Below, piece after piece: positions 39,470 through 49,319 of a stretch of DNA of 64,000 nucleotides. The notes beneath the pieces were generated by a model that was given only the letters and a program-made list of their open reading frames with translations, did no database searches and was not told the origin of the DNA. The stretch comes from Rhodobacteraceae bacterium HLUCCA12 (GTDB taxonomy: Bacteria > Pseudomonadota > Alphaproteobacteria > Rhodobacterales > Rhodobacteraceae). Made by a program: the position numbers and the translations under genes. Within the stretch, counting starts at the first letter, position 1. Each line of letters opens with the position of its first letter. The stretch is from NCBI GenBank assembly GCA_001314715.1, contig LJSV01000006.1, positions 140,752 through 204,751 of the forward strand, read 5' to 3'.

Positions 39470-40537
39470 ATGTCGGAATCGCGCCAGTTGCTGCAGGAAA
39501 TGAACGAACGGTCGCGCGAGGTCTTTCGCCGGGTGGTCGAATCGTATCTTGCGACCGGGGCCCCCGTCGGATCGCGCACGCTGACTCGCGATTTCAGTGA
39601 AAAGGTTTCGGCGGCAACCATCCGAAACGTCATGCAAGATCTGGAATATCTTGGTCTGCTGGACAGTCCGCATGTTTCGGCCGGGCGCATACCGACCCAA
39701 CAGGGCCTGCGCATATTTGTTGATAGCCTGCTTGAGGTCGATCCCGTTACCGCGGCCGATCGTGAGATGCTGGATGCGACCCGCGGCACAAACGAACGCG
39801 ATCTTACCACACTGCTGGACCGGGTGGGCCATGCGCTGTCGTCCATCACGCATGGCGCCAGCCTGGTTCTGGCCCCCAAACATGAGGCGGCGATCAAGCA
39901 TATTGAGTTCGTTTCCCTGGCGGCAGATCGGGCGCTGGTGGTGCTGGTGTTTGCCGATGGTCATGTCGAGAATCGCGTGTTCATTCCACAACCCGGCCTG
40001 ACCCCGTCAGCCATGCGCGAGGCCGCGAACTTTCTGAACGCGATGGCAGCCGGCCTGACGCTGGGCGAATTGCGCCAACGCATGACCAACGAGATCCGCA
40101 ACCGCCGGCAAGAGATCGACACACTGGCCTCGGACCTGGTCGAACGCGGGCTTGCGCTGTGGGAAAACGAAGGCGACACGCATGAACGTTTGATCGTGCG
40201 CGGACGGGCAAATCTGCTGGATCAGACCGAGGGCGACAGCCTGACCCGCATACGCGAGTTGTTCGAGGATCTGGAACGCAAGCGCGACATCGCCGAGTTT
40301 CTTGAGCTGACCGAGCGTGGCGAGGGCGTGCGCATTTTTATCGGTTCCGAGAACAAGCTTTTCTCGCTGACGGGTTCCACTCTGGTGGTTTCTCCTTATA
40401 TGAACGCTGACCGCAAGATTGTCGGCGCGGTCGGCGTGATTGGCCCCACACGGCTGAATTTCGGCCGAATCGTGCCGATCGTCGATTACACGGCCCAGCT
40501 CGTCGGGCGCATGCTTGGCGAACTGGGATCTGAGTGA
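39470..40537 (+). CDS. hrcA: Heat-inducible transcription repressor HrcA
   Basis: The product is 355 aa. An N-terminal winged helix ([16 protein letters not shown] with [16 protein letters not shown]) binds the CIRCE operator, followed by the HrcA regulatory domain with a central inserted region. It represses groESL/dnaK-type genes and is reactivated by GroEL. No CIRCE repeat was found in the 114-base rph-hrcA gap, so its targets are outside this window. grpE follows after 12 bases. Confidence 0.95.
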   Translation: MSESRQLLQEMNERSREVFRRVVESYLATGAPVGSRTLTRDFSEKVSAATIRNVMQDLEYLGLLDSPHVSAGRIPTQQGLRIFVDSLLEVDPVTAADREMLDATRGTNERDLTTLLDRVGHALSSITHGASLVLAPKHEAAIKHIEFVSLAADRALVVLVFADGHVENRVFIPQPGLTPSAMREAANFLNAMAAGLTLGELRQRMTNEIRNRRQEIDTLASDLVERGLALWENEGDTHERLIVRGRANLLDQTEGDSLTRIRELFEDLERKRDIAEFLELTERGEGVRIFIGSENKLFSLTGSTLVVSPYMNADRKIVGAVGVIGPTRLNFGRIVPIVDYTAQLVGRMLGELGSE

Positions 40538-40549
40538 ACCGAGGAAGAC

Positions 40550-41125
40550 ATGGCACAGCCGCAAGACATTCAGAACACGGATCCATCCGACCCGCAGACC
40601 GAAGCGCCCGAGACGCCCGAAAGCCCTGAGTCGGCCGATCCGGTACAGGCGCTTGAGCAAGCGCAAGCCGCGTTCGAGGCTGAACGCGCCGAGATGCGCG
40701 ACCGGCTCATGCGGGCACTGGCCGATCTGGAAAACACCCGCAAACGGGCCGAGAAAGACCGGCGCGAAGCCGCGATGTACGGCGGCGCCAAGCTCGCGCG
40801 CGACCTGTTGCCCGTGTATGACAATCTCAATCGCGCCCTGTCGGTGATCAACGACGATGTGCGCGGGCAGGCACAGGGTCTGGTCGAAGGGGTTGAACTG
40901 ACCCTGCGCGAATTGCTGAACGTCATGGGCCGCCACGGGATCGAGCGCGTTTCACCCCAAGTGGGCGATCCATTCGACCCGCATCTGCACGAAGCCATGT
41001 TCGAGGCCCCGGTGCCCGATACCAGCGCGGGCCAGATCATTCAGGTCATGGCGGATGGTTTTCGCCTGCATGAACAACTGCTGCGTCCCGCGCAAGTCGG
41101 CGTATCGTCAACGCCCGCCGGGTGA
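40550..41125 (+). CDS. grpE: GrpE nucleotide exchange factor
   Basis: The product is 191 aa. It has an acidic disordered N-terminus rich in Pro and Glu, a long coiled coil (about 45-110), and the GrpE beta domain with VMGRHGIERVSPQVGDPFDP. It releases ADP from DnaK. It forms an hrcA-grpE unit, a common arrangement. The last 18 bases overlap the convergent mutS gene. Confidence 0.95.
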   Translation: MAQPQDIQNTDPSDPQTEAPETPESPESADPVQALEQAQAAFEAERAEMRDRLMRALADLENTRKRAEKDRREAAMYGGAKLARDLLPVYDNLNRALSVINDDVRGQAQGLVEGVELTLRELLNVMGRHGIERVSPQVGDPFDPHLHEAMFEAPVPDTSAGQIIQVMADGFRLHEQLLRPAQVGVSSTPAG

Positions 41126-43780
41126 CTCGCGTTCGCCTTCGGCCATGAGCGCGTGCAGATCATAAAGCAGCGCCAGTGCGTCACGGGGGCTGAGAGCGTC
41201 GGGATGCACAGATTTCAGGCGCTCTTCGACGGCCGAGGTCCTGACCGGTGTCGGTTTTTGCGCGGGCGCGGCTGAAAACAGGGGTAGATCGTCGATCAGC
41301 GCCTTGGGGCCGCGTTGGCTTTCGGCGCCGCGTTCCAGCATCGCCAGAACATCGCGCGCGCGCTCGATCACCGGGGCGGGCAGGCCCGCCAGCCGCGCGA
41401 CCTGCACCCCGTAGGACCGATCGGCCGCGCCGCGCCGCACCTCGTGCAGAAAGATCACGTCGCCTTCCCATTCGCGCACGGCGACGGTCGCGTTGCGCAC
41501 GCCGTCCAGCCGGTCGGCCAGCGCCGTCATCTCATGGTAATGAGTGGCAAACAGTGCGCGGCAGCGATTTGCCGCATGCAGATGTTCCAGCACCGCCCAG
41601 GCGATGGACAGCCCGTCATAGGTGGCCGTGCCGCGCCCGATTTCATCCAGGATGACAAAGGCGCGATCATCGGCCTGGTTCAGGATCGCCGCGGTTTCAA
41701 CCATTTCGACCATGAAGGTCGAGCGCCCCCGCGCCAGGTCGTCCGACGCCCCGACGCGGCTGAACAACTGGCTGACCATGCCGATATGCGCCGATTGCGC
41801 GGGCACGAAGCTGCCGGCCTGCGCCAGCAATGCGATCAGCGCGTTCTGGCGCAGGAAGGTCGATTTACCGGCCATGTTCGGCCCGGTGACAAGCCAGATC
41901 GCCGCACCGTCGCCCTGCGGGCTGAGGTCGGTGTCATTCGCGACAAAGGATTGTCCGTTCTGTGCCAGGGCTTGCTCAACGACCGGGTGCCGCCCGGCCG
42001 TGACGGCAAAGCTGCGGCTGTCATCAACCTGCGGGCGCGACCAGTCGCGCAACCGTGCAAGCTCGGCCAGGCCCGCGCCGGTGTCGATTTCGGCCAGCGC
42101 GCGGGCAGCGCCGTGCACGGGCCCGGCCGCATCCAGAACGGCGGCGCGCAGGGTTTCGAACAGGCGCTTTTCGATCTCAAGGGCGCGGCCGCCAGCATTG
42201 AGAATGCGGGTTTCCATTTCGGACAGCTCGACGGTCGTGAAACGGACCTGGTTTGCCGTGGTCTGTCGGTGGATGAACCGTTCCGACAGCGGCGGCGAAC
42301 GCATCTTGTCGGCATGGGTCGCGGTGGTTTCGATGAAATAGCCAAGAACGTTATTGTGCTTGATTTTCAATGCATTGATACCGGTCTCGGCAATATAGTC
42401 GGCTTGCATGGCGGCGATCACGCCGCGCCCCTCGTCGCGCAGGCGCCGCGCCTCGTCAAGGTCGTCATCGACCCCTGCCGCGATGAACCCGCCGTCGCGC
42501 GCCAGCAGTGGCGGGTCGGCCACCAGCGCGGTTTCAAGGCGTTCTGTCAGTGCCTCATGCCCGACCAGCGCCATCGCGGCCTCGGTCAACAGCGGGGGCA
42601 CATCGGCCTCGGCCAGGATCGCCGCGATCCGTCCCGCGCCCGCCAGCCCATTGCGCAGCATTGCCAGGTCGCGCGGGCCGCCCCGGTCCAGCGACAGCCG
42701 CGACAGCGCGCGGTCCATGTCGGGCACCTGTTTCAGCGCAGCGCGCAGGTCGGCGCGCAGAGTGTCATTCTCGGCCAGGGCGGAAACCGCGGCCAGTCGG
42801 TCCTGTATCGCGGCCAGATCGCACGACGGGCTGGAGATCCGGCGCTCCAGCAGACGGGCGCCGGCGGCGGTCACGCTCATGTCGATGGCGGCCAGCAGCG
42901 TGCTTTCGCGCCCGCCGCCCATGGCTTGCGTCAGTTCCAGGCTGCGGCGGGTCGCGGCGTCGATCTGCATCACGGCGCCCGCGTTCTCGCGCACCGGCGG
43001 GCGCAGCAGCGGCATTTGCCCGCGCTGGGTCAGGTCCAGGTATTCGACCAGTGCACCCAGCGCCGACAGGTCCGCCCGGCCAAACTGGCCGAACCCCTCA
43101 AGCGATGAGACACCGAACAGGGCGCAGAGCCGCTTTTCGGCGCCCGTACTGTCGAAACTGGCCCGCGCAAGGCCCGAGACGGCAAGCCCGAATTCACCTG
43201 CAAGATCGTCGAAATCAGGCTCTGATCCCGCCAAAACGACCAATTCGCGCGGCGCCAGCCGCGCCAGCTCGGGCGTCAGCCGGACGCGCGGGCAGGGCAT
43301 CACGCGCAACTCGCCGGTCGAAATGTCAGCCCAGGCCAGCGCCCCCTCGTCGCGCACCATAGCGAACGCGGCCAGAAAGTTGTGCCGCCGTGCCTCAAGC
43401 AAGGATTCCTCGGTCAGGGTGCCGGGGGTGACCAGCCGCACCACATCGCGCTTGACCACCGATTTCGAGCCGCGCTTCCTGGCCTCGGCCGGATCTTCCA
43501 GCTGTTCGGCGATTGCCACGCGAAACCCCTTGCGGATCAGGGTCAGCAGATAGCCCTCGGCCGAATGCACCGGCACGCCGCACATGGGAATATCCGCGCC
43601 CTGGTGCTGCCCGCGTTTGGTCAGCGCGATGTCCAGCGCCGCCGCCGCCGCGACGGCATCGTCAAAGAACATCTCATAGAAGTCGCCCATCCGGTAGAAC
43701 AGCAGCGCATCGGGGTTTTGCGCCTTGATCTCCAGAAATTGCGCCATCATCGGCGTGACATTGGCGTCCTGCGCGCTCAT
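41108..43780 (-). CDS. mutS: DNA mismatch repair protein MutS
   Basis: The product is 890 aa. The N-terminal mismatch-reading motif is GDFYEMF (Phe-x-Glu); the ATPase has Walker A GPNMAGKST and Walker B VILDEIGRGTATYDG. The C-terminal tail from about residue 810 is variable. It detects base mispairs and recruits MutL. ATG at 43780 is preceded by GGAG. It is divergent from maeB across a 126-base gap. Confidence 0.97.
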   Translation of the reverse strand: MSAQDANVTPMMAQFLEIKAQNPDALLFYRMGDFYEMFFDDAVAAAAALDIALTKRGQHQGADIPMCGVPVHSAEGYLLTLIRKGFRVAIAEQLEDPAEARKRGSKSVVKRDVVRLVTPGTLTEESLLEARRHNFLAAFAMVRDEGALAWADISTGELRVMPCPRVRLTPELARLAPRELVVLAGSEPDFDDLAGEFGLAVSGLARASFDSTGAEKRLCALFGVSSLEGFGQFGRADLSALGALVEYLDLTQRGQMPLLRPPVRENAGAVMQIDAATRRSLELTQAMGGGRESTLLAAIDMSVTAAGARLLERRISSPSCDLAAIQDRLAAVSALAENDTLRADLRAALKQVPDMDRALSRLSLDRGGPRDLAMLRNGLAGAGRIAAILAEADVPPLLTEAAMALVGHEALTERLETALVADPPLLARDGGFIAAGVDDDLDEARRLRDEGRGVIAAMQADYIAETGINALKIKHNNVLGYFIETTATHADKMRSPPLSERFIHRQTTANQVRFTTVELSEMETRILNAGGRALEIEKRLFETLRAAVLDAAGPVHGAARALAEIDTGAGLAELARLRDWSRPQVDDSRSFAVTAGRHPVVEQALAQNGQSFVANDTDLSPQGDGAAIWLVTGPNMAGKSTFLRQNALIALLAQAGSFVPAQSAHIGMVSQLFSRVGASDDLARGRSTFMVEMVETAAILNQADDRAFVILDEIGRGTATYDGLSIAWAVLEHLHAANRCRALFATHYHEMTALADRLDGVRNATVAVREWEGDVIFLHEVRRGAADRSYGVQVARLAGLPAPVIERARDVLAMLERGAESQRGPKALIDDLPLFSAAPAQKPTPVRTSAVEERLKSVHPDALSPRDALALLYDLHALMAEGERESPGGR

Positions 43781-43906
43781 GCCTGTCTCCCTGCCCCTGC
43801 GGCCGCGACCCTACAAAACCGCATGCGCGGCGAAAAGCCGTATTTCGGCGCGGTTGTTCCGGCCGGGCGGTGGCGCTAAGGAGTAGGAAGCGGTGAGGAG
43901 CGCCAG

Positions 43907-46165
43907 ATGACCAAGAAGAACAAGTTTACCCCCGAAGAGGCGCTCGCCTATCATTTCGAACCCGTCCCCGGAAAGCTGGAGCTTGTCGCCTCAAAGCCGA
44001 TGGCGACGCAGCGCGACTTGTCGCTGGCCTATTCGCCGGGCGTCGCCATCCCGGTCGAGGAAATCGCGCGCGATCCGGGGTTGGCCTATGACTACACGAC
44101 CAAGGGCAACATGGTTGCCGTGATCTCGAACGGCACCGCGATCCTTGGCATGGGCAATCTGGGCGCGCTGGCCTCGAAGCCGGTGATGGAGGGCAAGGCC
44201 GTCCTGTTCAAGCGGTTTGCCGACGTGAACGCCATCGACATCGAGCTGGATACCGAGGACGCCGACGAGATCATCCGCGCGGTCAGCCTGATGGGGCCCA
44301 GCTTTGGCGGGATCAACCTTGAAGACATCAAGGCGCCCGAGTGTTTCATCATCGAACAGCGGCTGAAGGAAATCATGGATATCCCCGTGTTCCATGACGA
44401 CCAGCACGGCACGGCGGTCATCTGTGCGGCCGGACTTATCAACGCGCTGGAACTGAGCGGCAAGGCGCTGGCCGATTGCCGGATCGTTCTGAACGGCGCG
44501 GGCGCGGCCGGCATCGCCTGTATCGAGTTGCTCAAGTCGATGGGCGCGCGGCATGAGAATTGCATCGTCTGCGACACCAAGGGCGTGATCTGGCAGGGCC
44601 GCACCGAAGGGATGAACCAGTGGAAGTCGGCGCATGCGATCAAGACCGACCTGCGCAGCCTGCAAGAGGCGATGGTGGGCGCCGACGTGTTCCTGGGCGT
44701 ATCGGTCAAGGGCGCGGTCACGCCCGAGATGATCGCCAGCATGGCCGACGATCCCGTCATCTTTGCCATGGCCAACCCCGACCCTGAGATCACGCCGGAA
44801 GAGGCCCACGCCGTGCGCGCCGATGCGATCATCGCCACCGGGCGGTCTGATTATCCCAATCAGGTCAACAATGTTCTGGGATTTCCGTATCTGTTTCGTG
44901 GGGCGCTGGATATTCATGCCCGTGCCATCAACGATGAGATGAAGATCGCCTGCGCCCGCGCCCTGGCCGAGCTTGCGCGCGAAGATGTGCCGGACGAGGT
45001 GGCCATGGCCTATGGCCGCAAGCTCTCTTTCGGGCGTGACTATATCATTCCCGCGCCTTTCGATCCGCGCCTGATCTATCGCATCCCGCCCGCCGTCGCC
45101 CGTGCCGGCATGGAAACCGGCGTCGCGCGGCGGCCGATCATCGACATGGAGTCCTATTCGCTGAACCTGAAATCGCGCATGGATCCGACCGCCAGCATCC
45201 AGCAAAGTCTGTTCGCGCGTGCCCGGCAGGCGCAGTCGCGCATGATCTTTGCCGAGGGCGATGACGAACGGGTGCTGCGCGCCGCCGTGTCCTATCAGCG
45301 CGCGGGGCTGGGAAAGGCGCTGGTCGTCGGCGTCGAGGATGACGTGCGCCGGCGGCTTGAGGTGACGGGTCTGGGCGACGCGGTGCGCGAGCTGCAAGTC
45401 GTGAACGCTGCCAATACACGCCATCTCGATGCCTATAAGTCGTTTCTTTACCAGCGGTTGCAAAGAAAGGGGTTTGATCTGCGCGACGTGCACCGCATGG
45501 CCACGCGCGATCGCCACATCTTTGCTGCGCTGATGTTGGCGCATGGCCATGGCGACGGGTTGATCACCGGCGCGACCCGGAAATCGGCGCTGGTGATGGA
45601 CATGATCAACCACGTCTTTGCAGCCCGCGCGCAGGACGGGGCGGTGGGCGTGTCAGTCTTGCTGCACAAGGGGCGCATTGTGCTGATTGCCGATACGCTG
45701 GTGCACGAATGGCCCGATGAGAACGATCTGGCCGACATCGCCACCAAGGCCGCCGGCGTGGCGCGCAGCATCGGGTTGGAGCCCCGCGTGGCCTTTGTCA
45801 GCTTTTCGACCTTCGGGTATCCGGTGTCCGAGCGCGCCGAAAAGATGCACTGCGCCCCCGAAGTGCTGGATGCCCGCCAGGTCGATTTCGAATACGAGGG
45901 CGAGATGACTGTCGATGTCGCCCTGAACCCGGCCGCAGCGGCGCACTATCCGTTTTCGCGCCTGTCGGGGCCAGCCAATATCCTGGTGGTGCCGGCACGG
46001 CATTCCGCGTCGATCTCGGTCAAGTTGATGCAGGAAATGGCTGGGGCCACCGTGATCGGCCCGATCCTGACCGGGGTGTCCAAGCCGATCCAGATCTGCT
46101 CGACGGGGGCGACGGTGAATGACATTCTCAACATGGCGGTCATGGCCGCCGGCCGGATCGGCTGA
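43907..46165 (+). CDS. maeB: NADP-dependent malic enzyme with phosphotransacetylase-like domain
   Basis: The product is 752 aa. Residues about 1-420 are the malic enzyme (LAYSPGVAIP, HDDQHGTAVI, GAGAAGIACIELL), converting malate to pyruvate plus CO2. Residues about 430-752 are the phosphotransacetylase-like domain usual in proteobacterial MaeB, thought to be regulatory (acetyl-CoA sensing) rather than catalytic. Length is standard. It stands alone between mutS and ubiE. Confidence 0.95.
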   Translation: MTKKNKFTPEEALAYHFEPVPGKLELVASKPMATQRDLSLAYSPGVAIPVEEIARDPGLAYDYTTKGNMVAVISNGTAILGMGNLGALASKPVMEGKAVLFKRFADVNAIDIELDTEDADEIIRAVSLMGPSFGGINLEDIKAPECFIIEQRLKEIMDIPVFHDDQHGTAVICAAGLINALELSGKALADCRIVLNGAGAAGIACIELLKSMGARHENCIVCDTKGVIWQGRTEGMNQWKSAHAIKTDLRSLQEAMVGADVFLGVSVKGAVTPEMIASMADDPVIFAMANPDPEITPEEAHAVRADAIIATGRSDYPNQVNNVLGFPYLFRGALDIHARAINDEMKIACARALAELAREDVPDEVAMAYGRKLSFGRDYIIPAPFDPRLIYRIPPAVARAGMETGVARRPIIDMESYSLNLKSRMDPTASIQQSLFARARQAQSRMIFAEGDDERVLRAAVSYQRAGLGKALVVGVEDDVRRRLEVTGLGDAVRELQVVNAANTRHLDAYKSFLYQRLQRKGFDLRDVHRMATRDRHIFAALMLAHGHGDGLITGATRKSALVMDMINHVFAARAQDGAVGVSVLLHKGRIVLIADTLVHEWPDENDLADIATKAAGVARSIGLEPRVAFVSFSTFGYPVSERAEKMHCAPEVLDARQVDFEYEGEMTVDVALNPAAAAHYPFSRLSGPANILVVPARHSASISVKLMQEMAGATVIGPILTGVSKPIQICSTGATVNDILNMAVMAAGRIG

Positions 46166-46207
46166 CTGGCGCCGGGCCGGTCACGTGCAACAGAAAGGCA
46201 AGGCGGG

Positions 46208-46963
46208 ATGAACCCCGAAAAACCGCGAACCACGCATTTCGGCTTTCAGACGGTCGACGAGGGCCAGAAGGCCGGCATGGTGCATGGCGTCTTTACGCGC
46301 GTCGCGTCGAGATACGACGTGATGAACGACCTGATGTCGATGGGCATTCACCGGGTCTGGAAAGACGCGATGATGGATTGGCTGGCGCCCCGCCCCGGCC
46401 AGGCGCTGCTGGATGTGGCGGGCGGGACCGGCGACATTGCCTTTCGTTTTCTCAGGCGCGCTGGTGGGGGTGCCCACGCCACCGTTCTCGACATGACCGA
46501 ATCGATGTTGATCGAGGGACGCAAACGCGCCGAAGCCGAGGACATGGCCGAATCGCTGGACTGGGTGGTCGGGGACGCAATGGCGCTGCCCTTTGCCGAC
46601 GCCAGTTTCGATGTCTATACGATCAGCTTCGGCATACGCAACGTGACCCGGATCGCCGATGCGCTGCGCGAGGCTTATTGCGTGCTGCGCCCAGGCGGCC
46701 GGATCATGGTGCTGGAGTTCAGCCAGCTTCCCAGCCCCGCGCTGCAAAGGGCCTATGATCTCTATTCGTTCAACGTGATCCCGGCGATGGGGCAGGTCGT
46801 GGCGCAGGATCGAGAAAGCTATCAATATCTTGTCGAATCGATCCGCAAATTTCCCGATCAGGACAGCTTTGCCGCGATGATCCGGGATGCCGGGTTCGAC
46901 CAGGTGAAATTCCGCAACCTGTCGATGGGGATCGCGGCATTGCATTCCGGCTGGAAGATCTGA
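46208..46963 (+). CDS. ubiE: Ubiquinone biosynthesis C-methyltransferase UbiE
   Basis: The product is 251 aa. Motifs: [37 protein letters not shown], the SAM loop [13 protein letters not shown] and [10 protein letters not shown]. It methylates the benzoquinone ring in ubiquinone (and menaquinone) synthesis. It is three bases from ubiB, so the two form an operon for quinone synthesis. Confidence 0.96.
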   Translation: MNPEKPRTTHFGFQTVDEGQKAGMVHGVFTRVASRYDVMNDLMSMGIHRVWKDAMMDWLAPRPGQALLDVAGGTGDIAFRFLRRAGGGAHATVLDMTESMLIEGRKRAEAEDMAESLDWVVGDAMALPFADASFDVYTISFGIRNVTRIADALREAYCVLRPGGRIMVLEFSQLPSPALQRAYDLYSFNVIPAMGQVVAQDRESYQYLVESIRKFPDQDSFAAMIRDAGFDQVKFRNLSMGIAALHSGWKI

Positions 46964-46966
46964 CGC

Positions 46967-48511
46967 ATGCGCGGACCACATAACCTCTGGCGGCTGATCC
47001 GGACCGGCGCCACGTTCGAACGCACGGGCGCCATGGGCGAAGTGCTGGAGGCGATGAGGGCGCCGCCGCGGATGCGGCTGGCCGCGCGCGTTCTGGGCTG
47101 GCCCTTCAAGTTGCTGGGTCTGCGCGGCGATCCGGCGTTGCCGCCATTGGTGCGCGCGCTGACGGCGCTGGGCCCGGCCTATATCAAGTTCGGTCAGTCG
47201 CTGGCGACGCGCCCGGACATCGTCGGTGTCGAGCTGGCGGACCAGTTACGCTATCTCCAGGACCAGTTGCCGCCCTTTCCCTTGGCCGAGGCGCGAAAGC
47301 GCTTCGAATCCGAGATGGACATGCCGGTGGATTCGGTCTTTTCCAGTTTTTCGGAACCGGTCGCCGCGGCCTCGATCGCGCAGGTTCATCATGCGCGCCT
47401 GATCGCGACCGGCGACGAGGTCGCGGTCAAGGTGCTGCGTCCGGGGATCGAACGCGCCTTTCGCAAGGATATCGACGCGTTCTATTTTGCGGCCGGGATG
47501 ATCGAATTCCTGCTGCCGTCGACCCGTCGGTTGCGGCCGCGGGACGTGATCGCCCATTTCGACAATGTTGTGCAGGGCGAACTGGACCTGCGGATCGAAA
47601 CCGCATCGGCCGCGGAATTTGCCGCCAATACCGAAGGGGATGCGGGGTTCCAGGTGCCGCGCCCGATCTGGCACCTGTCAGGCCGCACGGTGATGACCCT
47701 GGGCTGGGCCGCGGGGGTTCCACTGGGTGACAATGCCGCGATCGACGCGCTGGGCGTTGACCGGGCCGAACTGTCGTCGCGGGTGTTGCGGCTGTTCCTG
47801 CAACATGCCATGCGCGATGGATTCTTTCATGCCGACATGCACCAGGGCAATCTGAAGGTGGCCGCGAACGGCGATCTGATCGCATATGATTTCGGGATCA
47901 TGGGGCAGATCGACGAATACACCCGCCGTGTCTATGCCGAGATCCTCTATGGGTTCATCCGAAAGGATTACCGGCGCGTCGCCGAGGTGCATTTCGAAGC
48001 CGGCTATGTGCCGGCCGACCGCGATATCGACGAATTCGCGCGCGCCCTGCGCTCGGTCGGTGAGCCGATCTTTGGCATGGACGCAACGCGGATTTCCATG
48101 GCGCGGCTTCTGAATTACCTGTTCGAGGTGACCGAGCGCTTCGGGATGGAAACCCGGACCGAGCTGATCTTGCTGCAACGGACCATGGTTGTCGTCGAAG
48201 GGGTTGCGCGCTCGCTCAACCCGTCGATCAATATCTGGGAGGTCGCCCGCCCCGTGGTCGAGGATTACATCCGGCGCAGCCTTGGCCCGGCGGCGCTGGC
48301 GCACGATCTGGGCCGCGCGCTGCGCGTTCTCAGCCGGTTCGGCCCGCAACTTCCCGCAGCGTTGGAGGCGGCGCTGATTCGCCTGCGCAAGCCTGAGCCC
48401 GAGATTCGCCGCCGTGCCCCGGTGCATGCCGTCTGGTGGGTTTTTGCCGGTGCATTTGTCAGCATGGCGGGGTTCTGGGCCGGATACTGGGCGGGATTCT
48501 GGCTGGGATGA
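46967..48511 (+). CDS. ubiB: UbiB-type atypical protein kinase-like ATPase
   Basis: The product is 514 aa. The family's KxGQ motif is in AYIKFGQSLATRPD, the nucleotide lysine in VAVKVLRPG, and the catalytic-loop and metal segments in HADMHQGN and AYDFGIMG. The C-terminal helix (WWVFAGAFVSMAGFWAGYW) anchors it in the inner membrane. It supports ubiquinone synthesis or lipid precursor handling. It pairs with ubiE. Confidence 0.95.
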   Translation: MRGPHNLWRLIRTGATFERTGAMGEVLEAMRAPPRMRLAARVLGWPFKLLGLRGDPALPPLVRALTALGPAYIKFGQSLATRPDIVGVELADQLRYLQDQLPPFPLAEARKRFESEMDMPVDSVFSSFSEPVAAASIAQVHHARLIATGDEVAVKVLRPGIERAFRKDIDAFYFAAGMIEFLLPSTRRLRPRDVIAHFDNVVQGELDLRIETASAAEFAANTEGDAGFQVPRPIWHLSGRTVMTLGWAAGVPLGDNAAIDALGVDRAELSSRVLRLFLQHAMRDGFFHADMHQGNLKVAANGDLIAYDFGIMGQIDEYTRRVYAEILYGFIRKDYRRVAEVHFEAGYVPADRDIDEFARALRSVGEPIFGMDATRISMARLLNYLFEVTERFGMETRTELILLQRTMVVVEGVARSLNPSINIWEVARPVVEDYIRRSLGPAALAHDLGRALRVLSRFGPQLPAALEAALIRLRKPEPEIRRRAPVHAVWWVFAGAFVSMAGFWAGYWAGFWLG

Positions 48512-48595
48512 GTGCGGCCCCTGCCGGGGCCCCCGGCGTCCCACTATCCCGCGCCGGGTTGCCGGGCTTTCGGGCTTCCATGGGCCTTGTGACCG

Positions 48596-48618
48596 GCGCG
48601 CCCGGACACGGGGCGCGC
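48596..48618. terminator. Hairpin between convergent ubiB and flgD
   Basis: GCGCGCCC and GGGCGCGC pair over eight bases around a seven-base loop. A smaller perfect hairpin lies at 48523-48537 (GCCGGGG with CCCCGGC). Both are in the 114-base gap between two stops. There is no long T run, so factor-dependent or weak intrinsic termination is possible. Confidence 0.45.
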
Positions 48619-48625
48619 GCGCGCG

Positions 48626-49312
48626 TCAAGACAGGGCGTCCAGCCCCTGCCCGGTCGTGGCGTCGTCGGGCGGGCGACGTAGCCCGCCGACGGTGCTGCT
48701 GTCTACCCGCATCCCGCCGGGCAGGACCAGTGCCACCATCCCGTCCTCGGCGCGCGCTTCAAGGACCGGCAGCCAGGCCGCAACCGGGCTTGTATCGACG
48801 ACGGTTTCCCCGTCGCGCGATTCCAGTTCGAAGCGGTAGTGCCCGCTGGGTAACGGTGCGCCATCATCGTCCAGACCGGACCACCGGAAGCTGGTCGTGC
48901 CGGGCGGCAGCTCCACCGTCTCGACAACCGCATCATTGGCGTTGCGCACGATCAGGTGAACGCGGTCCGCACCCTGTGCGGGGTCGGGGGCGAGGTCGAT
49001 CGGCGTGCCGTCGAAATGCGCGCCGCTGTCGATGCGCGCCTCCATGCCGATCCATCCGCCGATCTCGGCCATGCCGGTGCGCCCCAGCAACCCGGACAGA
49101 AGCTCATTGGTCTGGATCTGCTGCTCCACACCAGAAAACGTTGCCAGCTGCACCGCAAAATCGGTGGGCGCCATCGGGTTGAGCGGGTCCTGGTTGCGCA
49201 TCTGGACGGTGAGCATGTTCAGAAAGGTCTGATAATCCTCGGACTGGCCCGGTGCCGATCCGAGTGGGGCGGGCGCGGGCGCCTGAGCTGTCAAGCTGTT
49301 TACCTGCATCAT
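48626..49312 (-). CDS. flgD: Flagellar hook assembly (capping) protein FlgD
   Basis: The product is about 228 aa. The N-terminal conserved block is QTFLNMLTVQMRNQDPLNPM then FAVQLATFSGVEQQ, diagnostic for FlgD, followed by the tandem beta domain region ending near residue 228. It caps the growing hook. The frame extends upstream into fliK, but two adjacent ATGs at 49312 and 49309 precede the conserved part, seven bases after the fliK stop, so fliK-flgD is an operon. Confidence 0.93.
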   Translation of the reverse strand: MMQVNSLTAQAPAPAPLGSAPGQSEDYQTFLNMLTVQMRNQDPLNPMAPTDFAVQLATFSGVEQQIQTNELLSGLLGRTGMAEIGGWIGMEARIDSGAHFDGTPIDLAPDPAQGADRVHLIVRNANDAVVETVELPPGTTSFRWSGLDDDGAPLPSGHYRFELESRDGETVVDTSPVAAWLPVLEARAEDGMVALVLPGGMRVDSSTVGGLRRPPDDATTGQGLDALS

Positions 49313-49319
49313 GGTTTCC

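Noticed and set aside
46188..46203. CACGTG-centred sequence before ubiE as a sixth parS
   Set aside because: Only the central CACGTG and the outer AACA on one side fit; the left arm has several mismatches.
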